The notes under the pieces are model-generated. The model was not told where the DNA came from. It did not search any database and saw nothing but the letters and a program-made list of their open reading frames with translations. The translations under genes were made by a program, and so were the position numbers. A stretch of 64,000 nucleotides of DNA. Source: Pseudothermotoga hypogea DSM 11164 = NBRC 106472. GTDB taxonomy: Bacteria; Thermotogota; Thermotogae; Thermotogales; DSM-5069. The stretch lies in contig NZ_CP007141.1 of NCBI RefSeq assembly GCF_000816145.1, positions 1,054,001 to 1,118,000 of the forward strand, given 5' to 3'. This document shows, piece after piece, positions 1-8,118 of this stretch (positions are counted from its first letter, which is position 1; every line of letters starts with the position of its first letter).

Positions 1-1
1 G

Positions 2-712
2 TTGTTCATCGTCTGGCAGTGTCTGCAAAGTACGAACAGAATAAACATAATAGTGGTGGACAAACAAAAACATCCACAGTATCTGAACATCGAAGAGGCG
101 AAGGAACACGCGATGAAAGGACTGGGGGTTTGGAAGTTCGCCAGCAACTTTCCGGACGAAGAGCCTGACGTGGTGATCGCCAGTTGTGGAGACATACCCA
201 CGAAAGAGGCAGTCAAGGCAGTGAAGATCCTCATCGAACACTGCCCGGATCTGAGAATAAGGTTCGTGAACGTCGTGAACCTATTCTGTTTGACGCCGAA
301 CCAAGAGCATCCAGATGGTTTGACCGACAAAGACTTCGATTCCTACTTCACCGTCGACAAACCCGTGATCTTCAACTTCCATGGCTATCCTTGGCTCATA
401 CACAGGCTCACCTACAGAAGAAAGAACCACAACAATTTACACGTCAGAGGATACAGAGAGAACCGAAAGATCGGAATAGATTTGACCCATCTCACCAACT
501 TCCTGAAAGGTAGAGGAGGGATAACCACTCCGATGCAACTGGCTATCCTCAACCAGATAGACAGATTCAGCATCGCCATAGACGTTGTGCAAAGGGTACC
601 GAAACTGAGCAACAAGGCCGGAAGCTTCGTTGACGAAATGAAGAACATGCAGATAAAGGCCTTGGAATACGCCTACAACCACGGTGTGGACATGCCGGAG
701 CTGGACGAATGA
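2..712 (+). CDS. xfp: Phosphoketolase, C-terminal part (cut by the window edge)
   Basis: This is the last 236 codons of a xylulose-5-phosphate/fructose-6-phosphate phosphoketolase, a thiamine-diphosphate enzyme that cleaves ketose phosphates with inorganic phosphate to acetyl phosphate. The full protein is about 800 residues, so roughly the last 30% is visible. Features typical of the C-terminal domain are the NIEEAKEHAMKGLGVWKFAS block, DVVIASCGDIPTKEA, VNVVNLF, and the phosphate-site-like region FNFHGYPWLIHRLTY followed by HVRGYRE. The reading frame is open to position 2, so the TTG there is not a real start. It converges on the symporter gene 46 bases downstream. It would supply acetyl phosphate from pentoses entering through neighbouring sugar uptake. 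Family assignment is firm; substrate preference is unknown. Confidence 0.9.
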   Translation: MFIVWQCLQSTNRINIIVVDKQKHPQYLNIEEAKEHAMKGLGVWKFASNFPDEEPDVVIASCGDIPTKEAVKAVKILIEHCPDLRIRFVNVVNLFCLTPNQEHPDGLTDKDFDSYFTVDKPVIFNFHGYPWLIHRLTYRRKNHNNLHVRGYRENRKIGIDLTHLTNFLKGRGGITTPMQLAILNQIDRFSIAIDVVQRVPKLSNKAGSFVDEMKNMQIKALEYAYNHGVDMPELDE

Positions 713-758
713 ACGAACGCCGTCAAGTTCTCAGCCCTTGAGTCTCGACAACCAGATC

Positions 759-2162
759 TCAGCCGATCAGCTTGGCCTTCAAGTTTTCCTCTTGTGCTCT
801 GAGCTCTTCGCTCAGCTCTAAGTTCTGTCTCTTCAATTGCAGTATCTTCTTCAACGTTTCGTGCAACTGTTTGGTCAGAGGATACTTGAGCGCGAAGATG
901 AGCGCAAACGTTAGAAGCACAACGGGTAAGAATGCGAACATGAGCCTGAGCACGAACAGGAAAGTTTCAGTTTGTTCTTGAGCTGGTCTGTAACCTGCCA
1001 CGGAAATGAGGCTCGAAACCAAAAACAATCCCACCGCGGAACTGAGCTTTCTCATGAACGTGAAAAGACCAGAATAGATTCCTTCACGCCTTCTGCCACT
1101 CTTCAGCTCGTCCACGTCGGGAACGTCGGCGAAGATGGAATAAATCGTGATCACCACTCCACCTGTGCCAATGCCGGTGAAAACTGCGAAGAAGTATATC
1201 AAAGCTGTGGGACTGGCGGGTGTGATGGTCAAGCTGTAGAACATCGCCACGATCCAAACCATGACGCTGGAAAGAAACGCCACGCGCTTTCCATATTTCT
1301 TCGCAACGAAGCTCCAGAAGGGTATGAAGACGATCTCGGAGATCAAAAGCACCCCGAGCGCCAGATTCGTTATGTTCCCCTTCTTGATGTAGTAAGTCAT
1401 GTAGTAGATCAGTATGCTCATGATCACGTCCATCGTCAGAAAACTGAACAAATACATCAAAAGCACATAGACGAATGTTTTGTTCTTGAACGGTTCGACA
1501 AATTCTTTGAAGTTGAACTTGAAGACTGGTTGCTGAAACTCTTTCCTCTCTTTCGTCGCGAGGAAGGTGAACAAAAAAGGTATTGCGAAGAAGGCGCCGA
1601 AGAACGTGGCCATAGCGGTGTAGCCAGTCTTTGGAGAATCGAACCTTTTGACTATCTCCAACGGCAGGATCGCACATATGACAGAAGAGAGCATGGAGAA
1701 GAACATGCGAAACGCGGTCAAAGAGGTTCTTTCGTTGTAGTCGAGCGTTAGTTCTGGTGCCAAGGCGTTGTAAGGGATCATGACCATAGTTATGACAGTG
1801 ACGAAGAACAGATAAGAAAAGAGCATGTAAGCGAACCTCTGCCATTCCTGAGCAAAACCCACAGGATACCACAACAGCCAGAAGGAGATGAAGATCAGAG
1901 GTATGCCAAGAAGAAAGTAAGGTCTTCTTCTACCGAATCTGGTGCGCGTTCGATCCGAGATCATACCCATCAGAGGGTCGGTGACGGCGTCCCAGATCTT
2001 GCTTATCATGATGATCAAGCCCGCCAAAACGGGTGCGATCTTGACCACATCGGTGAGAAAGTGCAGATAGTACGTACCAAGAATGATGAACGCTCCACCA
2101 CCGTAGAGATCTCCAAGACCATAACCGATCTTGGTTTTCAAACTGAGCTTTTCAGTCTGCAC
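759..2162 (-). CDS. GPH-family sugar:cation symporter (MelB-like)
   Basis: A 467-residue membrane protein of the glycoside-pentoside-hexuronide:cation symporter family, expected to bring a sugar or glycoside into the cell with Na+ or H+. About twelve hydrophobic segments can be counted. The N-terminal KIGYGLGDLYGGGAF and the WDAVTDPLMGMISDRTRTRFGRRRPY loop (aspartate in the cation site, then the MFS-like R-rich loop) are the family signature. The GTG at 2162 has a GAGGGGG site 8 bases upstream and is preferred; an in-frame GTG at 2195 would overlap the stop of the upstream hydrolase gene as GTGA but has no visible ribosome site. The gene is in an operon with the lipoprotein hydrolase. The substrate cannot be read from the sequence. 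Confidence 0.85.
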   Translation of the reverse strand: MQTEKLSLKTKIGYGLGDLYGGGAFIILGTYYLHFLTDVVKIAPVLAGLIIMISKIWDAVTDPLMGMISDRTRTRFGRRRPYFLLGIPLIFISFWLLWYPVGFAQEWQRFAYMLFSYLFFVTVITMVMIPYNALAPELTLDYNERTSLTAFRMFFSMLSSVICAILPLEIVKRFDSPKTGYTAMATFFGAFFAIPFLFTFLATKERKEFQQPVFKFNFKEFVEPFKNKTFVYVLLMYLFSFLTMDVIMSILIYYMTYYIKKGNITNLALGVLLISEIVFIPFWSFVAKKYGKRVAFLSSVMVWIVAMFYSLTITPASPTALIYFFAVFTGIGTGGVVITIYSIFADVPDVDELKSGRRREGIYSGLFTFMRKLSSAVGLFLVSSLISVAGYRPAQEQTETFLFVLRLMFAFLPVVLLTFALIFALKYPLTKQLHETLKKILQLKRQNLELSEELRAQEENLKAKLIG

Positions 2163-2191
2163 AGCATCTACCCCCTCACGGCGATCTTCAC

Positions 2192-3106
2192 TCACAGACC
2201 GAGCAAAAACTGCTCTATGGCTCGCACCATCTTCTCAGGCTGATCGATCATTGGAAGATGCCCAGCTTGGTCCAAGAGCACGACTCGACTGTTCGCTATC
2301 TTCTGTGCCAAACAGCTCGCACCCTCCACAGGCGTAGCGTTGTCCTGTAAGCCCCAAATTATGAGCGTTGGAAGGTTCAAAGATGGCAAAAGCTCACGCA
2401 ATTCTTCTGTATCCACAGCTTGGGCCAGTTGGAAGACGACCTTCACCGGGGTTTGGTAGACCAAATAGTAGTTGCTCAAAAACTGTTTTTCATCGAAATT
2501 CTCTTTCACCACGAGCAAGTTTTTGAAGGTGTTCTTCGTGTTCGTGTAATTCAAGAAGGCCAGTCTGAGAAAGATTCTAACGAACACGTTGTCTGAAAAG
2601 TTCCTCGTCTGGTTCGAACTGTCCACACAAATCGAACTGCTCACCAAGATCAAAGAAGCGACGTTCTCTGGACGATCCAGAGCGAGCCACGCGGCGACCT
2701 CAGAACCCATGGAGTGTCCAAGCACATGATACCTTACGATGCCCTTCTTCTTGAGAAGCTCGCCAACGACCCACGCCATGTACCTTCGGGACAACGGCTT
2801 ATTGATCTGTTTGTCGCTCAGACCAAAACCGGGAAGATCGACAACCAGCAGATGAAAGTTTTCAGCAAGGTGTGGAAACAACTTTTCGAAATTCGTCGTG
2901 TTGCCCATAAAGCCATGTATCAACACCAATGTGGGTTTCGATGGATCCGAAAACTCTCGGTAGGCGATCTTCAGACCGTCCAGTTGCTCGAAACGGTACG
3001 ATGTCACATCGAGATGTTTCTTTCCCTCCTCCGCGATCTTCGGATCGCAGGAAAAAAGCATCAGCAACAGCAACAGCGCAACAAACGAAAAGAAGATCTT
3101 CTTCAT
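2192..3106 (-). CDS. Alpha/beta-hydrolase lipoprotein
   Basis: A 304-residue alpha/beta-hydrolase. Residues 1-19 are a lipoprotein signal with the lipobox LFSC, so the enzyme should be anchored on the outside of the inner membrane. The fold shows LVLIHGFMGN (oxyanion loop), VVDLPGFGLSDK, the nucleophile elbow GHSMGS, a late acid in IIWGLQDNATPV and the histidine in QAGHLPMIDQPE, giving a complete Ser-Asp-His triad. ATG is preceded by GGGAG. The 3' end abuts or overlaps the sugar symporter gene, so a role in releasing a sugar ester or acyl group before uptake is possible, but that is inference. Substrate unknown. Confidence 0.8.
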   Translation of the reverse strand: MKKIFFSFVALLLLLMLFSCDPKIAEEGKKHLDVTSYRFEQLDGLKIAYREFSDPSKPTLVLIHGFMGNTTNFEKLFPHLAENFHLLVVDLPGFGLSDKQINKPLSRRYMAWVVGELLKKKGIVRYHVLGHSMGSEVAAWLALDRPENVASLILVSSSICVDSSNQTRNFSDNVFVRIFLRLAFLNYTNTKNTFKNLLVVKENFDEKQFLSNYYLVYQTPVKVVFQLAQAVDTEELRELLPSLNLPTLIIWGLQDNATPVEGASCLAQKIANSRVVLLDQAGHLPMIDQPEKMVRAIEQFLLGL

Positions 3107-3310
3107 TCCTTAGCTCCCAATTTTATTCTAAAACAACCAGACCATATGGCATACATTATCATCGATCATTCAAAGCGTTCCATGGTGCGCACATCGTTGG
3201 GGCTTGGATAGAGAATTGATCTTTTCTTAATACCCTAAAAGAGATCGAGCATTTTGCTTCACCGTGGCTTGACTTACCAGAACGTGTGGATTAGTTCCGA
3301 CACGGACGTC

Positions 3311-3340
3311 CATTTCCAGCCATTATAAGGCCTTCCAAAC
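3311..3340 (-). repeat. Degenerate terminal CRISPR repeat of array 1
   Basis: The stretch reads ATTTCCAGCCATTATAAGG followed by CCTTCCAAAC on the plus strand, recognisably the array 1 repeat with several substitutions and one deleted base. It lies one spacer length (45 bases) before the first perfect repeat, at the end farthest from the leader, where decayed repeats usually sit. It supports the leader being at the high-coordinate end. Confidence 0.7.
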
Positions 3341-3385
3341 CCGGCCCGATTCAAAGAAACAGAAGCCATTACAATCTTGACGGCA

Positions 3386-4399
3386 GTTTCCATCCCTCAT
3401 AGGAGCCTTCTAAACTTTGGTTCCTGCAATAGCAAAGAGAAGAAGCACTGGAAGTTTCCATCCCTCATAGGAGCCTTCTAAACTCTTAAATTGTTTCGTG
3501 AGCTCAAAGTGTCTTGATCCCGAGTTTCCATCCCTCATAGGAGCCTTCTAAACGGGAATTTGACAGAGTGTGTTGGTGAAAGGAGGCGAATAGCATGTTG
3601 TTTCCATCCCTCATAGGAGCCTTCTAAACATCTTGAAGATCTAAAGGCGTGAGCGGAAACGCTCAGTTTCCATCCCTCATAGGAGCCTTCTAAACACGAG
3701 AAGGCGCAGTTACTTAAGGAGATTGAAAGACTGGTTTCCATCCCTCATAGGAGCCTTCTAAACTCCTTTTTCCTTATGGCGTGTACTATGGGATAGTGAA
3801 GAAGGGTTTCCATCCCTCATAGGAGCCTTCTAAACACGAGAAGGCGCAGTTACTTAAGGAGATTGAAAGACTGGTTTCCATCCCTCATAGGAGCCTTCTA
3901 AACATTTTCACAGCGAACGCGGTTCTTTGGGTATTTCTTCAGTTTCCATCCCTCATAGGAGCCTTCTAAACTCCCGAGTCCTATTATGACGTTGTTTTGT
4001 GCCATGAGTTTCCATCCCTCATAGGAGCCTTCTAAACGCGTTTGAAATCGCCATGTTGTTCGCCAAACTCGGCATGAACTTGTTTCCATCCCTCATAGGA
4101 GCCTTCTAAACTTTTAAATGCACGGTTGAAAACATAGTTCATACTGATGTTTCCATCCCTCATAGGAGCCTTCTAAACGCGGAGGTATGATGAGAGTACG
4201 AGAGATTCAGGATTGGATGTTTCCATCCCTCATAGGAGCCTTCTAAACGGGAATTTGACAGAGTGTGTTGGTGAAAGGAGGCGAATAGCATGTTGTTTCC
4301 ATCCCTCATAGGAGCCTTCTAAACAAGAACTTGCAAGAAAAAAGAACTACGATCTAAATTGCATGTTGCGTTTCCATCCCTCATAGGAGCCTTCTAAAC
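3386..4399 (-). CRISPR. CRISPR array 1: 15 perfect repeats, 14 spacers
   Basis: Repeats of 30 bases begin at 3386, 3454, 3524, 3600, 3666, 3734, 3806, 3874, 3942, 4008, 4082, 4149, 4219, 4295 and 4370. On the plus strand each reads GTTTCCATCCCTCATAGGA then GCCTTCTAAAC. Read on the minus strand they end in GATGGAAAC, the usual 5' handle of type III crRNAs, so transcription should run right to left from a leader at 4400-4674. Spacers are 36-46 bases. Two spacers occur twice: 3554-3599 equals 4249-4294, and 3696-3733 equals 3836-3873. Short open frames across the array encode a repeated LEGSYEGWK peptide and are not genes. Confidence 0.99.
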
Positions 4400-4674
4400 C
4401 CGTGGAAGTGGCTTTATTATTAAGACGGCACTTTTTGAGTCGAGACGATGTTACATTCGACCTTTTTGGAAGTGCCCTTCTGTTGAAGCTTTTCGAAAAT
4501 GGCACTTCTACTGAGTCTCTCATTTTTTGAGGCACAAGTGGGTGGTTCATATGAACGTTACAATACCTGTTTTTAGAATAGGCTTCAGATGAAGCTTTTG
4601 GAAATGGGTAAACATCAGATTTAATTGTCAAAGACCACTGAAAAGTTTTAGTAACAGTGATCAAGAAATAGCAA
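4400..4674 (-). promoter_or_regulatory. Leader of CRISPR array 1
   Basis: These 275 bases between array 1 and the CARF gene hold no gene. They align with the leader of array 2 (19605-19880). Shared blocks are AGTGGCT beside the first repeat, GACGATGTTACATT near 4444, GTTACAAT near 4556, and a 28-base block at 4608-4635 matching 19813-19840. On the minus strand that last block starts with TTGACA, a good -35 element, followed by an A/T-rich TAAATCTG stretch, so it is the best candidate for the array promoter. The repeat-adjacent conserved sequence is where Cas1-Cas2 would be expected to anchor new spacers. Confidence 0.75.
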
Positions 4675-6102
4675 TCACCATTTAAAAAGGTCGAGCCCTG
4701 CTTTCTCGAAGCACATGTCGATGCTTGGATCCAAGCGAAGTTCTGCCCTGATCTCGAGATCTTTAAGGAGTTTTCTGGCGCATTCTTTGATGTATTCCAC
4801 CTGTTTTTCGTTCGGAAAATCGAATCCGTGTATCAACAGAGAAGAATTTCTCGATTGGAGTGCCAATGACAGTGCTTTCAACCTTTTCTGATCGAAAATC
4901 CCTTGAACACAACTGTCTTTTTTCACGATCAAAAGGATTGCCATCCCGAACAAACCGAGTTTGTCGTGCATCTCCACCTGGTCTTCCGGCTTCTGAAGTA
5001 TCTTCGACATCTCTCTTCTAATCGCAATCTTATCTTCGTCAGTTAAGGGCATGTCGGGTGTCAAATTGTACAGGCTGAGCCTTTCTTGCAGGAGTAGCTC
5101 CAGAGCACGGTAAGCGCACAGAGCTGTCAGTATGGTTTCTCCATGCATTTCATGTTTCTCGCTCTTTTTCAACAGCGTCTTCGCCAGTGCAAAAACACCG
5201 AATTTATTCCGGGTGTAGTCTTTCTCTTCAAGAAATCTCTTGATGGCTTCGAGGATTTTGCTTTGAGTTTCAAAGAATCCACGAGATTTTCCAAGCGGGT
5301 GGTTCAACCACGTGTCTGTTTGAAGTTCTTCCACGAGCTTTCTGGATTTCTCGAAAGCTGTTTCTATGTCCAGTGAATACCAGGCGTGATACATCACGCA
5401 AATGTCAGCTAAGACGTTGTATCTGTTATCTTTGGTTTTCTTTGCTGTCTCTCGGAAGTACCTCTGCGCTTCGTAAAATTCTCCCTTCGAGTAATGTTCC
5501 AGGGCGAAGAACGCATCCACATCCCCGAGCACTTCGTGGGGGGAAGGCAAGATGACAAGCTTCTCACTCCCTGCCACTGGACGTCTGAGCTCTTCGTCGT
5601 ATTCTTCGTTGTCCACGTACACCACTCTTATGTTCGGAAAGAATCTTCTGAAAAAGAATCCTCCGCTCGCCATTCCGGCGCTCATGGCCTTGGTACCGCC
5701 GGTCACGTCCAGAGCCACGGCTTTTCCAATGTTTCTTTCCACCACTTCTTTGATCCTTTTGTATATGGTCACAACATCGTTTTTTTCAATCTCAATGGGG
5801 TAAAGTTCTACTCCAACGTCTCTTCTGATCTGCTCCAGGTACTTTCTCGTCTCGGGTGTGTGGATTACGTAGACCTCACTGGATCTGGTTCCCAAGATCG
5901 CAAGTGTTGTCGCCTCTGGGCTGGTGCCAAGAGTGTGAATGGAAACATCAAACTGGAACTTTTGTGGTTCAACAACAGGCGATTTTTTCCAGGAATCCAG
6001 CAGTATAGGCCAGACCATTTGTTGGTAGAGTGTCCGCGGATCCTGTCCAGCCTTAACTTTTTCCTTGTATTCCTGCCAAAGTTTCCCAAGCCGCTCGTTC
6101 AT
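4675..6102 (-). CDS. CARF-HEPN ribonuclease (Csm6/Csx1-like, TIGR02710-type)
   Basis: A 475-residue predicted cyclic-oligoadenylate-activated RNase. The CARF domain (about residues 50-190) carries LDVTGGTKAM at 131-140, the ligand-binding signature of this family, plus IHTLGTSPEA at 55-64. The C-terminal half is helical and holds an R-X6-H HEPN motif, RNSSLLIHG, with Arg418 and His425 as the likely catalytic pair. The start codon overlaps the stop of the upstream MazF-like/extension gene as ATGA, so the two are translationally coupled; it is the last gene of the minus-strand operon containing the sigma factor and ends at the leader of array 1. A frameshifted relic of the same gene's 3' end lies near array 2. 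CARF and HEPN calls rest on motifs; ligand ring size is unknown. Confidence 0.85.
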   Translation of the reverse strand: MNERLGKLWQEYKEKVKAGQDPRTLYQQMVWPILLDSWKKSPVVEPQKFQFDVSIHTLGTSPEATTLAILGTRSSEVYVIHTPETRKYLEQIRRDVGVELYPIEIEKNDVVTIYKRIKEVVERNIGKAVALDVTGGTKAMSAGMASGGFFFRRFFPNIRVVYVDNEEYDEELRRPVAGSEKLVILPSPHEVLGDVDAFFALEHYSKGEFYEAQRYFRETAKKTKDNRYNVLADICVMYHAWYSLDIETAFEKSRKLVEELQTDTWLNHPLGKSRGFFETQSKILEAIKRFLEEKDYTRNKFGVFALAKTLLKKSEKHEMHGETILTALCAYRALELLLQERLSLYNLTPDMPLTDEDKIAIRREMSKILQKPEDQVEMHDKLGLFGMAILLIVKKDSCVQGIFDQKRLKALSLALQSRNSSLLIHGFDFPNEKQVEYIKECARKLLKDLEIRAELRLDPSIDMCFEKAGLDLFKW

Positions 6103-6896
6103 TCTCTCTCCGCCCCCACGTCAACATTCAGAATGTTCTTAAGAGCTTCCACAGCGGGAGGATTCTCGAAAGTTATGAACAGTTCCGGCGGAATTCGCCC
6201 GCTGTAAATGGTTTTTCCGACGAGCGTTAGTTTCCCGGTTTTGGAAATCAGCTCGTCCGAGAAAATGATCCTTATCCCGGATTCGGTCCTGACAATGAGA
6301 AACTTTCCGAGATCGACGGCAGAACTTTGTGCCACCGGGACGTCGGGAAAGATCAATTCCAAATCTTTTTCCTCGAACAGACGTTTCAACTCGTCCCATC
6401 TCAGTGTGACGGTTTGTGATTCACTCTGTTCGATCTGGTTTAGGAACTCCAGAAACATGTCGTAGAGAATCTCTATCCGCTTGGTTTCGTACTCGAAGAA
6501 CTCTTTTCGAACGCCGGTCCAGTTCTCTTCACGAAGCTTTTGGTGATTCCCCACGACCTTCGTTAGGTCTTCTTGTTTCAGCTTACCAATCACTTCACAC
6601 GCTCTTTGTGTGCTGGGGGTCAAATAGAAATTGATGGGCGTGACCCTGAGCAGGTTCACGAGGTGTTCCACTCTCAGCAACAATCCATCCCCCGCGAGAA
6701 ACAGTTCTGGGCTGAGGAGGATACAGTTCTTGACGACGCCCTCCTCAGTCACAACACCGTAGATCGGACCGGTGTCACCCCAGACACAAATGACATCTCC
6801 CAAACGAATGGAAGTGGTCTCAGGACCTTCTTTCAAACTCTTTATCCTCTTCTGCGCTCTCTTGTAAAACTCGAGACGTCTTTTGAGATAACCCAC
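6099..6896 (-). CDS. MazF-fold protein with C-terminal extension; candidate CalpT-like anti-sigma factor
   Basis: A 265-residue protein. After a basic N-terminus, residues about 28-125 resemble the MazF/PemK SH3-like barrel: IRLGDVICVWGDTGPIYGVV, a VVKNCILLSPELF strand region, and the helix IGKLKQEDLTKVVGNHQKL, which matches the typical MazF C-terminal helix. The remaining 140 residues are an extension ending in a beta-rich LGKFLIVRTESGIRIIF region. It starts with GTG (GGAGG 8 bases upstream), 27 bases after the sigma-factor gene, and is coupled to the CARF-HEPN gene. In the known CalpL/CalpT/CalpS type III system a MazF-like protein of similar size holds a sigma factor inactive until a SAVED-Lon protease cleaves it; such a protease is encoded at 16941-18419. 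The function is therefore a reasoned proposal, not a proven homology. Confidence 0.55.
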   Translation of the reverse strand: MGYLKRRLEFYKRAQKRIKSLKEGPETTSIRLGDVICVWGDTGPIYGVVTEEGVVKNCILLSPELFLAGDGLLLRVEHLVNLLRVTPINFYLTPSTQRACEVIGKLKQEDLTKVVGNHQKLREENWTGVRKEFFEYETKRIEILYDMFLEFLNQIEQSESQTVTLRWDELKRLFEEKDLELIFPDVPVAQSSAVDLGKFLIVRTESGIRIIFSDELISKTGKLTLVGKTIYSGRIPPELFITFENPPAVEALKNILNVDVGAERE

Positions 6897-6923
6897 GCAT
6901 CACGCCTCCATTCCAACTACTTT

Positions 6924-7610
6924 TCACCTATTTTGACGGATCTTTTCGCAGATTTCTGACATGTAAATTTCCACGATCCTGCTGAATTCCGCTTCTGTGA
7001 TACCGTTTTCCATCACGAAATCTCTAATCCTCTTGGCGAGCCTTTCGTGTGATTTGTACCTCGCTTGGACAGTCTTCCCAGATGCGAAGATATTCGTTTT
7101 TTCATCCGAAAAGAGTTTTTTGTAGAAAAAATCGCACAGATCTTTCTCTTTACCGCTAAAAAGGTTTCTCAGCGCCTCGAAGTTTTTCTCGGCAAGAATC
7201 TGTTCTAAGGGATCTCTTCGTGCTTCTTCTTCCAATTGGATAAAGTCGAGAAAAGTCGATTCTTCCGATTCTGAATCACTGATCGAATCCAAGGAAAGGA
7301 CTTTCTTCCGCTTTTTCGACCTCGCATAATCGTAGATTTTGTTCTCCACGGACTTCACCAAATAACCAGTCAGATTATCAATGTTCCTCGTCAAGATCTC
7401 AGATCTCTTCTCCCAGAATGCACCCAAAACATCTTGGAAAATCTCATCGACGGCGGATTTCTCGTTACCGAAGATCTTGAGAACGTTCTCTCGTCCGAGG
7501 ATGTCGACGAGATTGAAGGAAACGATCTCCCTCAACATCTTTTCCAAGGTTGGCGTCACCTTTCGGTCTTCGAGAAACTTGAGTATTTCACGATCCAATT
7601 CTTTTGACAC
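6924..7610 (-). CDS. Sigma-70-family (ECF-like) factor, candidate CalpS-like
   Basis: A 228-residue protein with an ECF-type sigma layout. Region 2 is seen in NLTGYLVKSVENKIYDYARS followed by a KKRKK cluster (about residues 90-115 from this start), the pattern of the core-binding and -10-recognition helices. Region 4 follows at about 150-215, with a helix-turn-helix around SGKTVQARYKSHERLAKRI. GTG at 7610 is chosen because GGAGTGA lies just upstream; a TTG at 7637 has no site. Either way the gene overlaps the 3' end of the preceding MazF-like gene (7588 onward). It is followed after 27 bases by the MazF-fold/extension gene. It should direct RNA polymerase to unknown promoters when released from its partner. 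Confidence 0.7.
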   Translation of the reverse strand: MSKELDREILKFLEDRKVTPTLEKMLREIVSFNLVDILGRENVLKIFGNEKSAVDEIFQDVLGAFWEKRSEILTRNIDNLTGYLVKSVENKIYDYARSKKRKKVLSLDSISDSESEESTFLDFIQLEEEARRDPLEQILAEKNFEALRNLFSGKEKDLCDFFYKKLFSDEKTNIFASGKTVQARYKSHERLAKRIRDFVMENGITEAEFSRIVEIYMSEICEKIRQNR

Positions 7611-8007
7611 ACTCTTCACTCCAGTTCTGTAGATCAAAAAAGCAACTCACCACGAACTTGATCCTTCCACACCTTCTCCACTCTTCCACCAAGAAGCTCG
7701 GAAATTCGAAAACGGATTTCGAATCAATGCACATTATGTAGTTCTCGTGCTTGAGGATCCTTTTCAAGTTGCCCAGCGGACAACACTCGACAACATTGAG
7801 CTGTAAGTTCGAATGAGGTTTTGTACTTAAAAAAGCGCACAAGTAGGTAGTCTCGTTCTTCTTTTGGACCAAGCCGGGCCGGCTGTTACGAACTCCCCAC
7901 TTGGACTCACTCAAGTATCTCGTTCCCAAGAACCTTCCCGCAGTTTTCGCCGGCTGGAAAAAGATCACCAGGTTCGATACAAACCGTCTTTCATGGAGCT
8001 TTTCCAT
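7588..8007 (-). CDS. Small MazF/PemK-like protein
   Basis: A 139-residue protein, first gene of the sigma-factor operon, with ATG preceded by GGGGAGA at 7 bases. It shows the order of elements expected in a MazF/PemK barrel: a first strand NLVIFFQPA, then SRPGLVQKK (compare RPALV in MazF), YLCAFLSTKP (compare the plTs strand), a CIDSKSVFEFPSFL strand and a final CGRIKF turn. No conserved catalytic Arg/Ser-Thr pair can be assigned with confidence, so it may be a toxin, or a protein-binding barrel. Its 3' end overlaps the sigma-factor gene by about 23 bases. Together with the larger MazF-fold protein downstream it gives two such folds flanking one sigma factor. Fold assignment is by pattern only. 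Confidence 0.5.
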   Translation of the reverse strand: MEKLHERRFVSNLVIFFQPAKTAGRFLGTRYLSESKWGVRNSRPGLVQKKNETTYLCAFLSTKPHSNLQLNVVECCPLGNLKRILKHENYIMCIDSKSVFEFPSFLVEEWRRCGRIKFVVSCFFDLQNWSEECVKRIGS

Positions 8008-8118
8008 GGCAAATTCTCCCCGTGATCTTCTGTCAACAGAATTTTAAAACAAAATCGGGCAAAAGAAAAGTCAATTTTTTCGACTCGAATCCGTCTCTTT
8101 ACTCGGGAGAGGATCAAT
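8008..8118. promoter_or_regulatory. Divergent intergenic region between the sigma operon and cas2
   Basis: This A/T-rich gap must hold the promoter for the minus-strand MazF-sigma-CARF operon and the one for the plus-strand cas2 gene. On the minus strand TTGACT near 8070 and TAAAAT near 8045 are visible but their spacing (about 22) is too long for a standard promoter, so I do not assign boxes. No hairpin is evident. Confidence 0.4.

Noticed and set aside
3107-3310. Possible gene or promoter pair before the lipoprotein hydrolase
   Set aside because: Only short frames; A/T-rich pieces near 3125 could be a -10 (TAAAAT) but no matching -35 at proper distance was found.
3535-4664. Minus-strand open frames across array 1 encoding repeated LEGSYEGWK peptides
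   Set aside because: They are read-through of the CRISPR repeats; no ribosome sites, and the spacing matches the array, not a repeat protein.
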